From the IMG/VR virus record IMGVR_UViG_3300017990_000036, positions 1 through 36,889 of that record: 36,889 nt of DNA. One strand, given 5' to 3'. Below are positions 21,963 to 30,909 of the stretch, piece after piece. Each line of letters begins with the position of its first letter. Positions within the stretch are counted from its first letter, which is position 1. A program made the translations under genes and the position numbers. Under the pieces are notes generated by a model, which did not search any database, was not told where the DNA came from, and worked only from the letters and a program-made list of their open reading frames with translations. This DNA is from a virus.

Positions 21963-21976
21963 ATATGGAGAATATT

Positions 21977-22261
21977 ATGAGAATATATAATATAAACGAC
22001 CTTTATATAGCTGCTTTAAATAATCAAGAATATTTAGTAGGATCTTCTTTAGATAAACAAGATAGTAATGCTACTTTTTTTATTCTAGGTATTTACGGAG
22101 CTACAGGGTCAAATGCAGCAACCTTAAAAGACAAAGATGGCGGTACAGTTCTAGTAATTGAAAGCGATGTTGATTTTTGGTTTCCAATAAAGTTAGATGG
22201 GGGTTTTCAAGCATCAGCAGGTTCTTCTGTTACCGTTGTTTATTGTACAATAAGAAAATAA
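21977..22261 (+). CDS. 94-aa beta-rich protein, possible capsid decoration
   Basis: ATG 21977 is chosen over in-frame ATGs at 21932 (inside the terminator stem) and 21965 because TATGGAG stands 6 nt before it. The protein is beta-rich with Gly/Ser/Thr (FFILGIYGATGSNAATLKDK, GGFQASAGSSVTVVYCTIRK), with no membrane segment or enzyme motif. Lying directly after the capsid gene, a head-decoration or minor surface role is plausible but unproved. Confidence 0.5.
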   Translation: MRIYNINDLYIAALNNQEYLVGSSLDKQDSNATFFILGIYGATGSNAATLKDKDGGTVLVIESDVDFWFPIKLDGGFQASAGSSVTVVYCTIRK

Positions 22262-22276
22262 GGAGGAAAAAATAAA

Positions 22277-22759
22277 ATGTCTAAAAGAACAGCTAGTACA
22301 TATAATCCTGATTCAACTATAGAAGGCGTATCTCCTCAAGATATTTCTGATGAAGCAGTGGAAAATCGTCATATTGGTGATGATGAAGTAGATGCTGCTA
22401 AATTAGGAACTCTTGAAAGTAAAGATGCTCCTTTAATTGCTATAGTTGAGGATGTGACAACTGGAGCTGCTGATATCAAAATTTTTGATGCAGACGCTCC
22501 TTTTAAATTTGAGATTGTTGATGTTATTGTACAGCCGCGAGGTGCATCTGCAAATGGTACTATTAAATTAACAGATGGTACTAATGATATTACAAATGCA
22601 ATGGTTTGCGCTGTTGATAAAACGATGGTTAAACCTGCAACAATTGATAACGACTATTCTGAAATTGCAAAAGATGGGACTTTACAGATAGTTTGCGCTG
22701 GTGACGTAATTGCAAGTACAATTGCACTCGTTACTATTCTTGTTATAAAGAAAGACTAA
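22277..22759 (+). CDS. 160-aa decoration/fibre-like protein
   Basis: The start SKRTASTYNPDSTIEGVSPQ and ENRHIGDDEVDAAKLG resembles the N-terminal stalk of phage head or tail fibres, where such 'HIGDDEVDAAKLG' segments form trimeric collars. The rest is a beta-domain (LTDGTNDITNAMVCAVDKTM, GTLQIVCAGDVIASTIALVT). A head decoration or fibre-tip protein attached to the capsid is likely from position. SD AAGGAGGAAAAAAT. A terminator follows immediately. Confidence 0.55.
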   Translation: MSKRTASTYNPDSTIEGVSPQDISDEAVENRHIGDDEVDAAKLGTLESKDAPLIAIVEDVTTGAADIKIFDADAPFKFEIVDVIVQPRGASANGTIKLTDGTNDITNAMVCAVDKTMVKPATIDNDYSEIAKDGTLQIVCAGDVIASTIALVTILVIKKD

Positions 22760-22767
22760 AAAAATAT

Positions 22768-22802
22768 ATGTAGCCGGTATGAAAATTATCGGCTACATTT
22801 TA
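22768..22802 (+). terminator. intrinsic terminator before fibre genes
   Basis: A 9-bp stem ATGTAGCCG (22768-22776) with CGGCTACAT (22790-22798), loop of 13 nt, followed by TTTTA. A weaker T run than the leader terminators suggests partial stop. It separates the decoration gene from the fibre genes. Confidence 0.6.
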
Positions 22803-22845
22803 AATGAAATTATATTTTTAAAAATATATATAAAGGAGAAAAACT

Positions 22846-24578
22846 ATGAAAGTTAGACATCTGGGTAGCATAGGTGGAAGTCTTGTTGTAGACTTTGATC
22901 TGGCGCCAGTTCAAATAGTTTCTGCAATATCTGATATTGTAATCGGTATAGAAGGCTTACAAAAAGAAAATCAAAAGAATTAAAATTATATATAGAAGCA
23001 GTAGGAAACATAAATTTGACATTTGATTCTAATTGGAGATGGGTGTCTTCAGAGCCTTCAAGTCTTGAGGATGGAAAATTAGGATTATTAGAAATAACAT
23101 CTATAGGAAGTAATAAAACTGATATCATTGCTAAATTTATAACACTTGATACTGTAGAAGGTGGAATCGTTGAAAACCCTTTAGATGGAGATCTTGCAAC
23201 TGGCGGATATAAGATAAAACAAGATAATAATACATACATTCAAATTGGAGCTGGAAGTGTTTTATTAAAAGATTCTTTTTTAAATGCAGCAATTCCATTA
23301 TCACAAACAGGAACTGATGCTCTTGTAGGATTTACAGCAACGTCTATTATAAAAGCTTTAAATGAGTTAAAAGCGGGTGGTGGAGCTGTAACATTTGACG
23401 AAGTATATGATTCACAGATAGGTGTAGAAAGAGTTATAAATGTAGATGATGAGAATATAAGATATAAGGTAAAAGTTACTGATGATGTAGTTGATAATGC
23501 TTTATTTATTGAAGCACATTCCACTGTAGATTATGAAGAAATTTTTGGTACAATATGGGGTGCTTTTCATTACTGGGATGAAGGCGGTGAAGATTTAAAA
23601 AAAGGCATATTTCTTTATATGGATGGTGCTCCTGTTCTTAAAATTGGTGATGATACAGATGGTAATATCCAAATAACTCCTTCTGGAATTTCTTATGGGG
23701 CAGGTATGGATCAGTGGTTTCAGATAGGAGAAGAATCGTGGTTTGCACAAGAAGTTCAATTTAAAGGTGGTATATCAGGAGAGTTTAGCGCGGGAAGTCC
23801 TGCTCTTATAGATGAAGCTGGTGTTACTGCTTTAAATGTCTATGATGGTAAAAGCTCATTGATGGGTGTTATAAATGCGCTCTCATCTGATATGTCCAGT
23901 GCTTTGTCAAGCCCTCTTACTGCTGATTTAGAAACTGGTGGATATAAGATACAGTATGATGCTGATAGTTATTTGGATATCAATAATAATAACATCGGTA
24001 TTAAAACCACTGATGATTTAACTTTGCAGACAGATATAAATGACTGTATTTTTTGGTTTGGAGATCAAGCTGGTGGATTTGAATTTTATACAACAGATGG
24101 TTTAAACTTTAAGCTTGGTGCTGATGGAGCTATGTTTTTTGGCACTGCAAATGGTATAATGCAGTTAAGAGATGGATTTTTATCAAGCCCAATAACATTA
24201 TCACAATCAGGAACAACTGGACTTTCAGGATTTACAGCCACGTCTATTATTGGTGCATTAAATGAATTGAAGGCAGGAGGATTATCAAATCCGTTAACTG
24301 CTGATTTAAGTCTTGGTGGATATAAGATAAAAAAAGATAATGATAATTATATGGAGATAGATGTAGATGATAATATTTCTTTTAGATGTGAAGGAAGTCT
24401 CTTACCATGGGCCACTGGCAATGTTCAAATAAAAAGCTATAGTGGTAACGTTCAATTTCAAGATCAGTATTTATCCGCAGCTGTTACCATTTCTGAAACA
24501 GGAGTAACTGGACTTTCAGGATTTACAGCAACATCTATTATTGGTGCATTAAATGAACTAAAAGCAGCTCTTCCGTAA
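22846..24578 (+). CDS. fibre protein, reading frame broken by a 1-nt shift
   Basis: ATG 22846 (SD AAGGAG) opens 45 codons that stop at TAA 22981. Coding continues in the -1 frame from about 22980 to 24578. Joined, the start (MKVRHLGSIGGSLVVDFDLA, ...GLQKENQKN then LKLYIEAVG) aligns residue by residue with the intact start of the fibre at 24974 (LDANIAKN then VKVYLEAVG). One extra T in AATTAAAA restores the frame. The C-terminal part holds three copies of a unit with GGYKI, a beta segment and GFTATSII.ALNELKAG, typical of fibre stalks. Product: a trimeric head or tail fibre, if the shift is real or corrected. Confidence 0.65.
23328..24569 (+). repeat. three repeats inside the fibre gene
   Basis: The unit end GFTATSII.ALNELKA is encoded at 23328-23378, 24228-24278 and 24519-24569, and each unit contains an upstream DL..GGYKI. 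The last two are nearly identical over about 50 nt. The repeats could recombine and change fibre length. Confidence 0.75.
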
Positions 24579-24608
24579 AAAATATGAAAGTATTGAAAGG
24601 AGAAAATT

Positions 24609-24923
24609 ATGAAACTATCAATTAAAGAAAGAATTGTAATAACACAGTTATATCCTAATCAAGGTAATTTAATATCTCAAACATTAGTTAGAGATATTGA
24701 TAAAAAAATAAGAATTACTCAAGAAGAAATGAAAGAAATTGATTTTAATGTTAGAGAAGATGGAAATAGTTATGTTTGGAATAATGAAAAAGCAAAAGAA
24801 AAAGAAATTGAATTTACAAAATCTGAAATTGATTTATTGAAGAAAGAAGTAGAAAAATTAGATAAAGAAAATAAAATAACACAAAGTATGTTAGATCTTT
24901 GTTTAAAGATAAAAGAATATTAG
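24609..24923 (+). CDS. 104-aa helical phage protein
   Basis: The sequence KERIVITQLYPNQGNLISQT, ITQEEMKEIDFNVREDGN and WNNEKAKEKEIEFTKSEIDL resembles a small family found in phage structural clusters ('Rixxxxxlpxxgnxxtxxlvxxixxki' with a 'WNxekAkekeieF' helix). It is helical at the C-terminus. Function unknown; perhaps a fibre-assembly chaperone, given its place between two fibre genes. SD AAGGAGAAAATT. Confidence 0.6.
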   Translation: MKLSIKERIVITQLYPNQGNLISQTLVRDIDKKIRITQEEMKEIDFNVREDGNSYVWNNEKAKEKEIEFTKSEIDLLKKEVEKLDKENKITQSMLDLCLKIKEY

Positions 24924-24973
24924 AATGTAAGAAAGAATTTTTTGTTTAGTATTTGAAAGTTTAAGGATGAAGC

Positions 24974-26632
24974 ATGAATATAAAACACATTGGAAATATT
25001 TCAAATAATTATGTTATAGATTTAAATGATGCAGACGTTCAGATAATTACTGTTTTGAGTGATATATCGATAGGTGTAGATAATCTCGATGCAAATATAG
25101 CCAAAAATGTTAAAGTATATTTAGAAGCTGTTGGAGATAGAATAATTAATTTTGATTCAAGCTGGAAATGGCTTACAATAAAACCCGCTATATTATATAA
25201 TGGAAAATCTTCTTTAATAACAATTACAACAAAAGGGAAGAAAGGAAGCGACGTAATTGTCAAATATGAAGAATTAGATACTCCTGGAGTTTCTGGATAT
25301 CCTCAAGTAAATACATTTGCTGATCTTCCTGATCCAACATTACATTCAGGAGAGATATATATAGTCCTTCAAGCTACTGGAGTTTTTTTAATAAACAGAA
25401 AAAGAAAGGGATTTTATAGAAGCGATGGAGTAGAATGGACAAGACTTGGTGATGTAATTTCTTTATTTAAAGATACGAATTTTGAAATATATGACGATGT
25501 AGATAACACTAAAAAAATAAAATTTGAAGTGAGTGGAATAATGTCTGGCAATGAAAGAACTATTACAATGCCAGATAACGATGTGGATCTAGGAGAAATA
25601 CACGATAGAGTTCATGATATAGATTCTACATTAGATCATAACGGAGTTAGTGGAGCAATAGAAGATGATCTCATAACATTTGATTCCAATGGATTGCCTA
25701 AAGACTCTGGCTCAAAAGCATCAGATTTCGCTTCAAGTAGCCACACACACACTCATGCAAGCACAACAGGACAAACAGAAAACGACCATCATAATAGATT
25801 ACATGATTTAGACGAAACAAATGATCATAATGGAATAACGGGAACAGAAGATAATATAATGACTTTGAATGCTGATGGACTTCCAAAAGATAGCGGGTAT
25901 GCAATTTCAGAGTTAGATAGTATATTATTTGAAAGAGAAGCGTCTGTTATAATAAAACCGAAAACAGATGGAGATTATATAAAGTTATATCATACAGACA
26001 ATACACAATATCTTACTATTAGAAGGGAAAGTGGGAGCGCTTCTATAACTGTGGGTGGTAATGATGCTCAAGCTTTATATTTTAATGTATTAAAAGCCAT
26101 TTTTCAATTAGGCGGGACAACAACACAAGAATATCATGTGATAAGCGACGGTGTTGACGGTACTATAATGAAAATAACAGCTGATCATGTTATTGATATA
26201 AATCAAAGTAGATTTAAGAATTATATTAAAGAAGTTTTTTTTACTACAGACTATAATGGTACTAAAGGAGATTTTAAAGTAAAAACTGTAGGATCTAGCG
26301 ATCAATGCAGAATGACTTTTCAAATTCCCGAAGATTTTAATTCTTTAGTTCATTTATATGCAGTATATATACCTGAAACATCACAAAATTTTAAATCTAT
26401 AAGAACTTATTCTGATTATGGTGCGATAGGTGAACAATATGATAATCATTCTGAATCAAGTATGTTAATTCCATTGTTAAATTTTGTTGCAGGTCAATTA
26501 ACTCAATTTAATATAGCTAATAGATTTACAAGCATTGAAGCAGGAGATTATTGTGGGATACAGCTTGCTCATGTAAATATTGGAACAGATTTACATTATT
26601 TGGGTATAAGAATGAGATATTTATCAAAGTAG
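24974..26632 (+). CDS. fibre protein, intact paralogue
   Basis: 552 residues. Residues 1-105 align with the broken fibre gene upstream and probably form the attachment domain. Residues 108-160 have a PQVNTFADLPDPTLHSGEIY segment common in phage fibres. The stalk has two LPKDSG units, with SSHTHTHAS and HDLDETNDHNGITG, His/Asp/Asn-rich sequence known for metal-stabilised trimer stalks. The C-terminal 220 residues form a beta-rich tip (YHTDNTQYLTIRRES, DYNGTKGDFKVKTVGSSDQC). Probably a receptor-binding or head fibre. SD AAGGATGAAGC. Confidence 0.65.
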   Translation: MNIKHIGNISNNYVIDLNDADVQIITVLSDISIGVDNLDANIAKNVKVYLEAVGDRIINFDSSWKWLTIKPAILYNGKSSLITITTKGKKGSDVIVKYEELDTPGVSGYPQVNTFADLPDPTLHSGEIYIVLQATGVFLINRKRKGFYRSDGVEWTRLGDVISLFKDTNFEIYDDVDNTKKIKFEVSGIMSGNERTITMPDNDVDLGEIHDRVHDIDSTLDHNGVSGAIEDDLITFDSNGLPKDSGSKASDFASSSHTHTHASTTGQTENDHHNRLHDLDETNDHNGITGTEDNIMTLNADGLPKDSGYAISELDSILFEREASVIIKPKTDGDYIKLYHTDNTQYLTIRRESGSASITVGGNDAQALYFNVLKAIFQLGGTTTQEYHVISDGVDGTIMKITADHVIDINQSRFKNYIKEVFFTTDYNGTKGDFKVKTVGSSDQCRMTFQIPEDFNSLVHLYAVYIPETSQNFKSIRTYSDYGAIGEQYDNHSESSMLIPLLNFVAGQLTQFNIANRFTSIEAGDYCGIQLAHVNIGTDLHYLGIRMRYLSK

Positions 26633-26641
26633 AGGTTTTAA

Positions 26642-27127
26642 ATGGAAATTAATTTTCAAAGAAATTTAGTAGATGATTCATGGGACATAAAAACAATATG
26701 TCTTGAAAATTTATTAAGAGATAGTTCTCTTGAGAAGGAGTGCGATATAATACTTAATGGATCTGAAGGCACTCTTAATTTTCATGAAGAAATTTTAACA
26801 TCTGAAGAACAAATTTTAGTCAATTTATTGATAGAACAAAGTAGAGAAATGGAAGATAATTTTATTTCTATTGGAGAAAAAAATTATAGAAGAAGAGAAT
26901 ATAGCACTTCTAAAAGACTTATAAAAGAGACTTGGTATCATACAAATAATGAAGACGGAACATATAGTAATAAAGTTGAAGAGATAATCTATACATATAA
27001 TTCAAATAAATTAATGGGTTATACAATAAAAAAATATTGGATGGATGGTACAGTTAGATTAGAAGAAAATTATCAATATTCAACTCTTTCTGGTGATTTT
27101 GAAGCTATAGATTTAAAAAGAATATAA
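26642..27127 (+). CDS. 161-aa hypothetical structural-region protein
   Basis: The N-terminal half is helical and acidic (DIILNGSEGTLNFHEEILTS); the C-terminal half forms repeated strands ending in a 'YKVNEDG'-style pattern (NNEDGTYSNKVEEIIYTYNS, GYTIKKYWMDGTVRLEENY) like small beta domains of fibre accessory proteins. It follows the fibre gene by 10 nt with AGAGGTTTT as weak SD. It may be a fibre chaperone or tip adaptor. Function unknown. Confidence 0.5.
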   Translation: MEINFQRNLVDDSWDIKTICLENLLRDSSLEKECDIILNGSEGTLNFHEEILTSEEQILVNLLIEQSREMEDNFISIGEKNYRRREYSTSKRLIKETWYHTNNEDGTYSNKVEEIIYTYNSNKLMGYTIKKYWMDGTVRLEENYQYSTLSGDFEAIDLKRI

Positions 27128-27143
27128 TGGAGGATATAATAAA

Positions 27144-27629
27144 ATGGCAGAAGAAGAAGGAATAAATTTTCCCAAATTTACAGAAGATGGAAATCAAATA
27201 GTTGCTCCAACTTATGAAACTACTCCGAATGATCCTTTATGGAAGGGATTTAGAGGTATAGCACAAGCTGGTGTTGAATCATTTAATGATTTCGAAATAG
27301 ATACTGAAATAGCGCTACAAGGTGGAATTATAAAACTCATCAATAATAGCGATATTCATGAAGATGATATTTTGGATTTTTATGTAATTGATAAAGATGA
27401 TGTATTAGGTCTATTTTCTATTTATGGATTGACTGTAGGTGTTGATGTTCTTGAACTAGGTCATTTTGTAAGAAATATATATGTATATGATGAGAAAGAA
27501 ATTGAATTTGTTAGAAGAGGAAAATTCGATATTTATCAAGGTCTTTTTTTAAGAATAGGCTACAAAAGTAGCGGTCAAAATAATATAAATTTTCATTTTA
27601 GAATAGTTGCTGAAGAAAAGATTGATTAA
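27144..27629 (+). CDS. 161-aa beta-rich hypothetical protein
   Basis: Begins AEEEGINFPKFTEDGNQIVA and is rich in strands with WKGFRGIAQAGVESFNDFEI and VRRGKFDIYQGLFLRIGYKS. The compact beta protein has the look of a decoration or fibre-base protein. Position before the neck genes and after fibres supports a virion role. No family recognised. SD AATGGAGGAT. Confidence 0.5.
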   Translation: MAEEEGINFPKFTEDGNQIVAPTYETTPNDPLWKGFRGIAQAGVESFNDFEIDTEIALQGGIIKLINNSDIHEDDILDFYVIDKDDVLGLFSIYGLTVGVDVLELGHFVRNIYVYDEKEIEFVRRGKFDIYQGLFLRIGYKSSGQNNINFHFRIVAEEKID

Positions 27630-27638
27630 GGAGATATC

Positions 27639-27794
27639 ATGAGTATATATATAAATGGAGAAGAAATAAAAAAATACGGTAAAAAATTAAAAATTAGTAC
27701 TATATTAAAAGATAAAAAATTGAAAAAAAAATTGCCGTTTAAATGTTTAAACAGAAATCAATTTTTAAAAAAGGCCTTAAAAAATAAGGAGTAA
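27639..27794 (+). CDS. 51-aa very basic small protein
   Basis: ATG 27639 after AAGGAGATATC, stop 27792-27794. The peptide is about one third Lys/Arg (KKYGKKLKISTILKDKKLKK, FLKKALKNKE). It sits between a structural gene and the neck gene and has the SD of the next gene in its last codons. High basicity suggests DNA or RNA contact or a structural filler. Function unknown. Confidence 0.55.
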   Translation: MSIYINGEEIKKYGKKLKISTILKDKKLKKKLPFKCLNRNQFLKKALKNKE

Positions 27795-27799
27795 ATTAG

Positions 27800-28678
27800 A
27801 TGGCAGAATGTAGAAAAGGATATGCATTTAATGATCCCGATTTAGTCTCAAATGGAGGATGGGGTGCTATAATAACACCTGATGAATTAAGATATGTCTA
27901 TTCGTTCGGTAATGAATTAGTTGCTCCAAATTCTCAAGTAATAACTGATGATACTTTAAAGTGGTATATAGATAATGCTGTAGATGCTTGTGAAAGAGAT
28001 TTAAATGTTAAATTATTAAAAAGAATATATAAATATAGGCCTGCTTTTGGAGTTGTTCGCGATGATCTTTCTGGAGAAGAAGGTATAGATTACGAATGGG
28101 ACGAACCTTATGATTTTAATAGAAAAGAGTTTAATGAATATATATTCATTAAATTGAGGCACAGACCTGTTATAAATGTACAAAACGTAAAATTCAATGA
28201 TGTTGCTAGTAATCAAATTTTAGATATAACAAATTGGGTTAAAATAAATCATGAAAAAGGAAGTTTGCAATTTTTTCCAAATCAGGGTTCTTTAGAATCG
28301 TTGCCTATATTTTTAGGACAGACTTTTTTAGCAACAACATTTGGAGCAGGAGTAGAATATTATCCAGATGCTTTTTCTGTAGACTTTACATCAGGATTTG
28401 AAACAGTAAGACATTTAAGAAAAAAATGGAAAGAGATGTTTAGTATTATAGGCATGTTAGCAGCAATAAATCTTTTAAATGATTATGGAGATGGTAGAGC
28501 AGCGGCGATTGCATCTAGTTCGATTGGGTTAGCAGGAGTTTCAGAAAGTTATAGTACGACTATGTCTGCAACTAACGCGCTTTTTGGTGCACGCATAATT
28601 TCATACAGAGAAGAATTAAAAAGATTTTATAAAGCAAATAAAAATAAATACGGAGGAGTTTTATTCACCGCATTATAA
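27800..28678 (+). CDS. head-tail connector (neck adaptor) protein
   Basis: 292 residues. Typical order: a helical region (PDELRYVYSFGNELVAPNSQ, ITDDTLKWYIDNAVDACERD) then KRIYKYRP, a Tyr/Asp/Pro-rich stretch (EWDEPYDFNRKEFNEYIFIK), LRHRPVINVQNVKF, and a C-terminal helical segment (GRAAAIASSSIGLAGVSESY). This pattern fits the gp6/gp15-like head-completion proteins that sit under the portal. Position before other neck genes supports this. SD AAGGAG just before ATG 27800. Confidence 0.65.
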   Translation: MAECRKGYAFNDPDLVSNGGWGAIITPDELRYVYSFGNELVAPNSQVITDDTLKWYIDNAVDACERDLNVKLLKRIYKYRPAFGVVRDDLSGEEGIDYEWDEPYDFNRKEFNEYIFIKLRHRPVINVQNVKFNDVASNQILDITNWVKINHEKGSLQFFPNQGSLESLPIFLGQTFLATTFGAGVEYYPDAFSVDFTSGFETVRHLRKKWKEMFSIIGMLAAINLLNDYGDGRAAAIASSSIGLAGVSESYSTTMSATNALFGARIISYREELKRFYKANKNKYGGVLFTAL

Positions 28679-28690
28679 GGAGGAAAAATA

Positions 28691-28837
28691 ATGAAACAGT
28701 GTGTAAATTGTGGTAAAGTTCATAGTGATAGGGTTGATGTTTGTGATAATTGTGGCAGTGTAGATTTTCAGGCTTATGTTGAAGATAAAAAGGAGCCTAG
28801 AAAAGAAAACAAGAAAGATAAAAAGAAGGACGACTAA
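28691..28837 (+). CDS. 48-aa zinc-ribbon protein
   Basis: ATG 28691 after AAGGAGGAAAAATA; stop 28835-28837 overlaps the next ATG (TAATG). CVNCG at 4-8 and CDNCG at 18-22 form a compact zinc ribbon, followed by a Lys/Asp-rich tail (EDKKEPRKENKKDKKKDD). It probably stabilises protein or nucleic acid contacts in neck assembly, but the role is unknown. Confidence 0.6.
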   Translation: MKQCVNCGKVHSDRVDVCDNCGSVDFQAYVEDKKEPRKENKKDKKKDD

Positions 28838-30036
28838 TGGGTAGAAATACAAGCGCATACGCAAATCAAACTTTTGCACGTATAGAAGGTAGACCAGAAG
28901 AACATGAAGCTGTTATAAGACGTCATGGTCAATATGCTCGTTTAATACAAGCAAAAAAATGCCCTTGTATTAAAAATGGAAAGCCCAGTTTATTTTGTAA
29001 TCTATGTAATGGAAAAGGTTATATTTTAAGTTTTCAGGAAGATTATGAGATTATAGATGAAAATAGCCCTCATGGGTGCTCTTCTTTGAATGAAGTGAAG
29101 CCATTTTGGAATCCTATATCTAAAGTTATTAAAATACAAAGAGCTGTTAAAGATTTTTGCGGAGGAGATCAAATATTGTATGATGTTTTAAATTTTACTG
29201 ATGACACTATAACATTAGTTGATAATGGGTCTTTACCAAAAATGTATGAGCCATTAAAAGTAACTTATAGATACAGGATTCCAGAAGAAGTTTTAAATGA
29301 AAATTCTATTCATGATGGAACTTTTATAATTCATACTATCGAGACTGAAGTAGAAATAGACGCAGAAAATTCAAATCCGTTTAATATTCATGGAGATATA
29401 AGTTCTGTTTCTAGGGTATATAATGTAACTCAGAATTATACATATACAGTTCTATCGTTCAAAAAACAATCAATAATATTAGATGATAATGGAGGTGCCG
29501 CGCCTATTCCAGATGTATTGGACGTTTTACAAGTAGATTATGAATACATCAAACCTATAAAAGTAATTGTTGGTAGAGTAAATGTTGTAAATGCTTTGAC
29601 AAAATGGGGAGAAGATCTTAAACAAGGAGATTTAGAATGTACTTTAGCAGGCGGACATTTTGTAAAAAGAGGGAATATATTAAGTTTATTGACATCTTTT
29701 TTGAATGAAAGTACAGTGATTACAAGAGGTGCAGGGACTAAAGATGAAATTCCTCAATTTGATGTTGTTGAATTAGTTGGAAATATATTAGATGAAGATG
29801 GCGTAGAATATATAAATGATACAGATTTTATGTTATCAGAATATAATGATTTGATTTGGATATTAAACAAACCAATACAAGGAAAAAAATTTACTGTTGT
29901 TTATAGATATCATCCATCTTATATTGTTTATAAAAGAGAGGTTGAATTAATGAATGCTGAAGATAAAAGATTTCCGCAAACAATGTTATTAAGAATGTTC
30001 AATAAATTTACATCTAAGGAGTTAGATATACTGTGA
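28837..30036 (+). CDS. neck/head-closure-region protein with zinc knuckle
   Basis: 399 residues. N-terminus EEHEAVIRRHGQYARLIQAK then CPC (42-44) and CNLCNGKGYI (54-63), a DnaJ-like zinc knuckle found in this position in other tailed phages. Three or more beta segments with ITLVDNGS- and IILDDNG-type turns follow (VLNFTDDTITLVDNG, LSFKKQSIILDDNG), as if a strand pair were duplicated. Position directly after the connector suggests a head-closure or neck role. It overlaps neighbours at TAATG and GTGA. Confidence 0.5.
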   Translation: MGRNTSAYANQTFARIEGRPEEHEAVIRRHGQYARLIQAKKCPCIKNGKPSLFCNLCNGKGYILSFQEDYEIIDENSPHGCSSLNEVKPFWNPISKVIKIQRAVKDFCGGDQILYDVLNFTDDTITLVDNGSLPKMYEPLKVTYRYRIPEEVLNENSIHDGTFIIHTIETEVEIDAENSNPFNIHGDISSVSRVYNVTQNYTYTVLSFKKQSIILDDNGGAAPIPDVLDVLQVDYEYIKPIKVIVGRVNVVNALTKWGEDLKQGDLECTLAGGHFVKRGNILSLLTSFLNESTVITRGAGTKDEIPQFDVVELVGNILDEDGVEYINDTDFMLSEYNDLIWILNKPIQGKKFTVVYRYHPSYIVYKREVELMNAEDKRFPQTMLLRMFNKFTSKELDIL

Positions 30037-30818
30037 AAATATATTTGACACAAGAAGGAACTCCATTAAGTGATCTTATCTCTATACTTGGGTCTAAAAG
30101 ACTTCCTGGATTAGTACAATCTATAAGAATTGCAACGAATGAAGTGATGAGAGAATGGGTTAAATCTGTGGAGAATTCAAATGCTAAAGATGGTTGGAAA
30201 AGAAAATATAAAGAAAGTATTAATATAGATAAACAAACAGATCCAATGGAAGCATCAGTATCTGCTAAAGGGATGTTTGTAAATTTTGTAGAAAAAGGTG
30301 TTAAAAGATTTGATATGAAGCCCGGTCTTTTGCATGGTCCGCATGCAAGAAGAAATGAGAAAGGAGAGCCATATAATATAATATTCATGAGAAAGTTTAC
30401 TCCTGCAGCTCATCAAGTTTCTGCAATGCCTAAAGCTGTGTATGCTGTTGTAAAAAAACTAGATAAAAACGATATAAGAAAAAGATATAGAGTGACGGGT
30501 ATTCACGGAACAACCCCGTTAATGTCAGGAACTTCTTTACAAAGTAGAGTATATACAAAGCCTGCAGTTTATAAAGGAGCAAGTGGAAAAGATATCTATG
30601 GAGGATTAGTAAAGACGGGATCTCCAAGACATACAGTATATGGTACTTTTAGAATTGTAAGTAAAAACTCAACAGGATGGATATATCCGGGTGCTCAAGC
30701 AGTACCAATATATCCGAATTTAAAAAGAAGAATGAATAAAAAAGTTAAAGATATATTACAATCAGGTTTAAAATTAGATATAGAAGAAGGATTAAATTTT
30801 ATAAAGGAAAATACATGA
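30033..30818 (+). CDS. tail-completion/neck protein
   Basis: 261 residues, GTG start overlapping the previous stop. The N-terminal 110 residues (VQSIRIATNEVMREWVKSVE, ASVSAKGMFVNFVEKGVKRF, DMKPGLLHGPHARR) resemble the minor tail/gp10 family ('xFxExGxxxxDMKpgLL' in the middle). The C-terminal half has GASGKDIYGGLVKTGSP and GWIYPGAQAVPI, a Pro/Gly-rich beta region typical of the same group. Likely joins neck to tail. Function by position and partial similarity. Confidence 0.5.
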   Translation: MKIYLTQEGTPLSDLISILGSKRLPGLVQSIRIATNEVMREWVKSVENSNAKDGWKRKYKESINIDKQTDPMEASVSAKGMFVNFVEKGVKRFDMKPGLLHGPHARRNEKGEPYNIIFMRKFTPAAHQVSAMPKAVYAVVKKLDKNDIRKRYRVTGIHGTTPLMSGTSLQSRVYTKPAVYKGASGKDIYGGLVKTGSPRHTVYGTFRIVSKNSTGWIYPGAQAVPIYPNLKRRMNKKVKDILQSGLKLDIEEGLNFIKENT

Positions 30819-30907
30819 TGGAATTAATAATGTTAATTTTTCTTATTATATTACTGATTTTTGGAAAAGAAATTATAGAATTTATTTTTAAAAGGTTTAA
30901 ATTTTAA
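30818..30907 (+). CDS. 29-aa membrane micropeptide
   Basis: ATG 30818 (or overlapping ATG 30815) with ATAAAGGAAAATAC as SD; stop 30905-30907. The peptide MELIMLIFLIILLIFGKEII has one hydrophobic helix and a basic Lys/Arg/Phe end. Small membrane peptides do occur in phages, for lysis or envelope effects, but here it sits among neck genes. It fills an otherwise empty 91-nt gap. Confidence 0.45.
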   Translation: MELIMLIFLIILLIFGKEIIEFIFKRFKF

Positions 30908-30909
30908 TT

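Noticed and set aside
23328-24569. CRISPR array or diversity-generating template/variable repeat in the fibre gene
   Set aside because: The repeats are coding, far apart (900 and 291 nt) and few, and no reverse transcriptase or template repeat is visible in the window.
23016-24578. Independent fibre gene starting at TTG 23016
   Set aside because: No SD, and the missing N-terminal domain is encoded immediately upstream in another frame, as judged by the paralogue at 24974.
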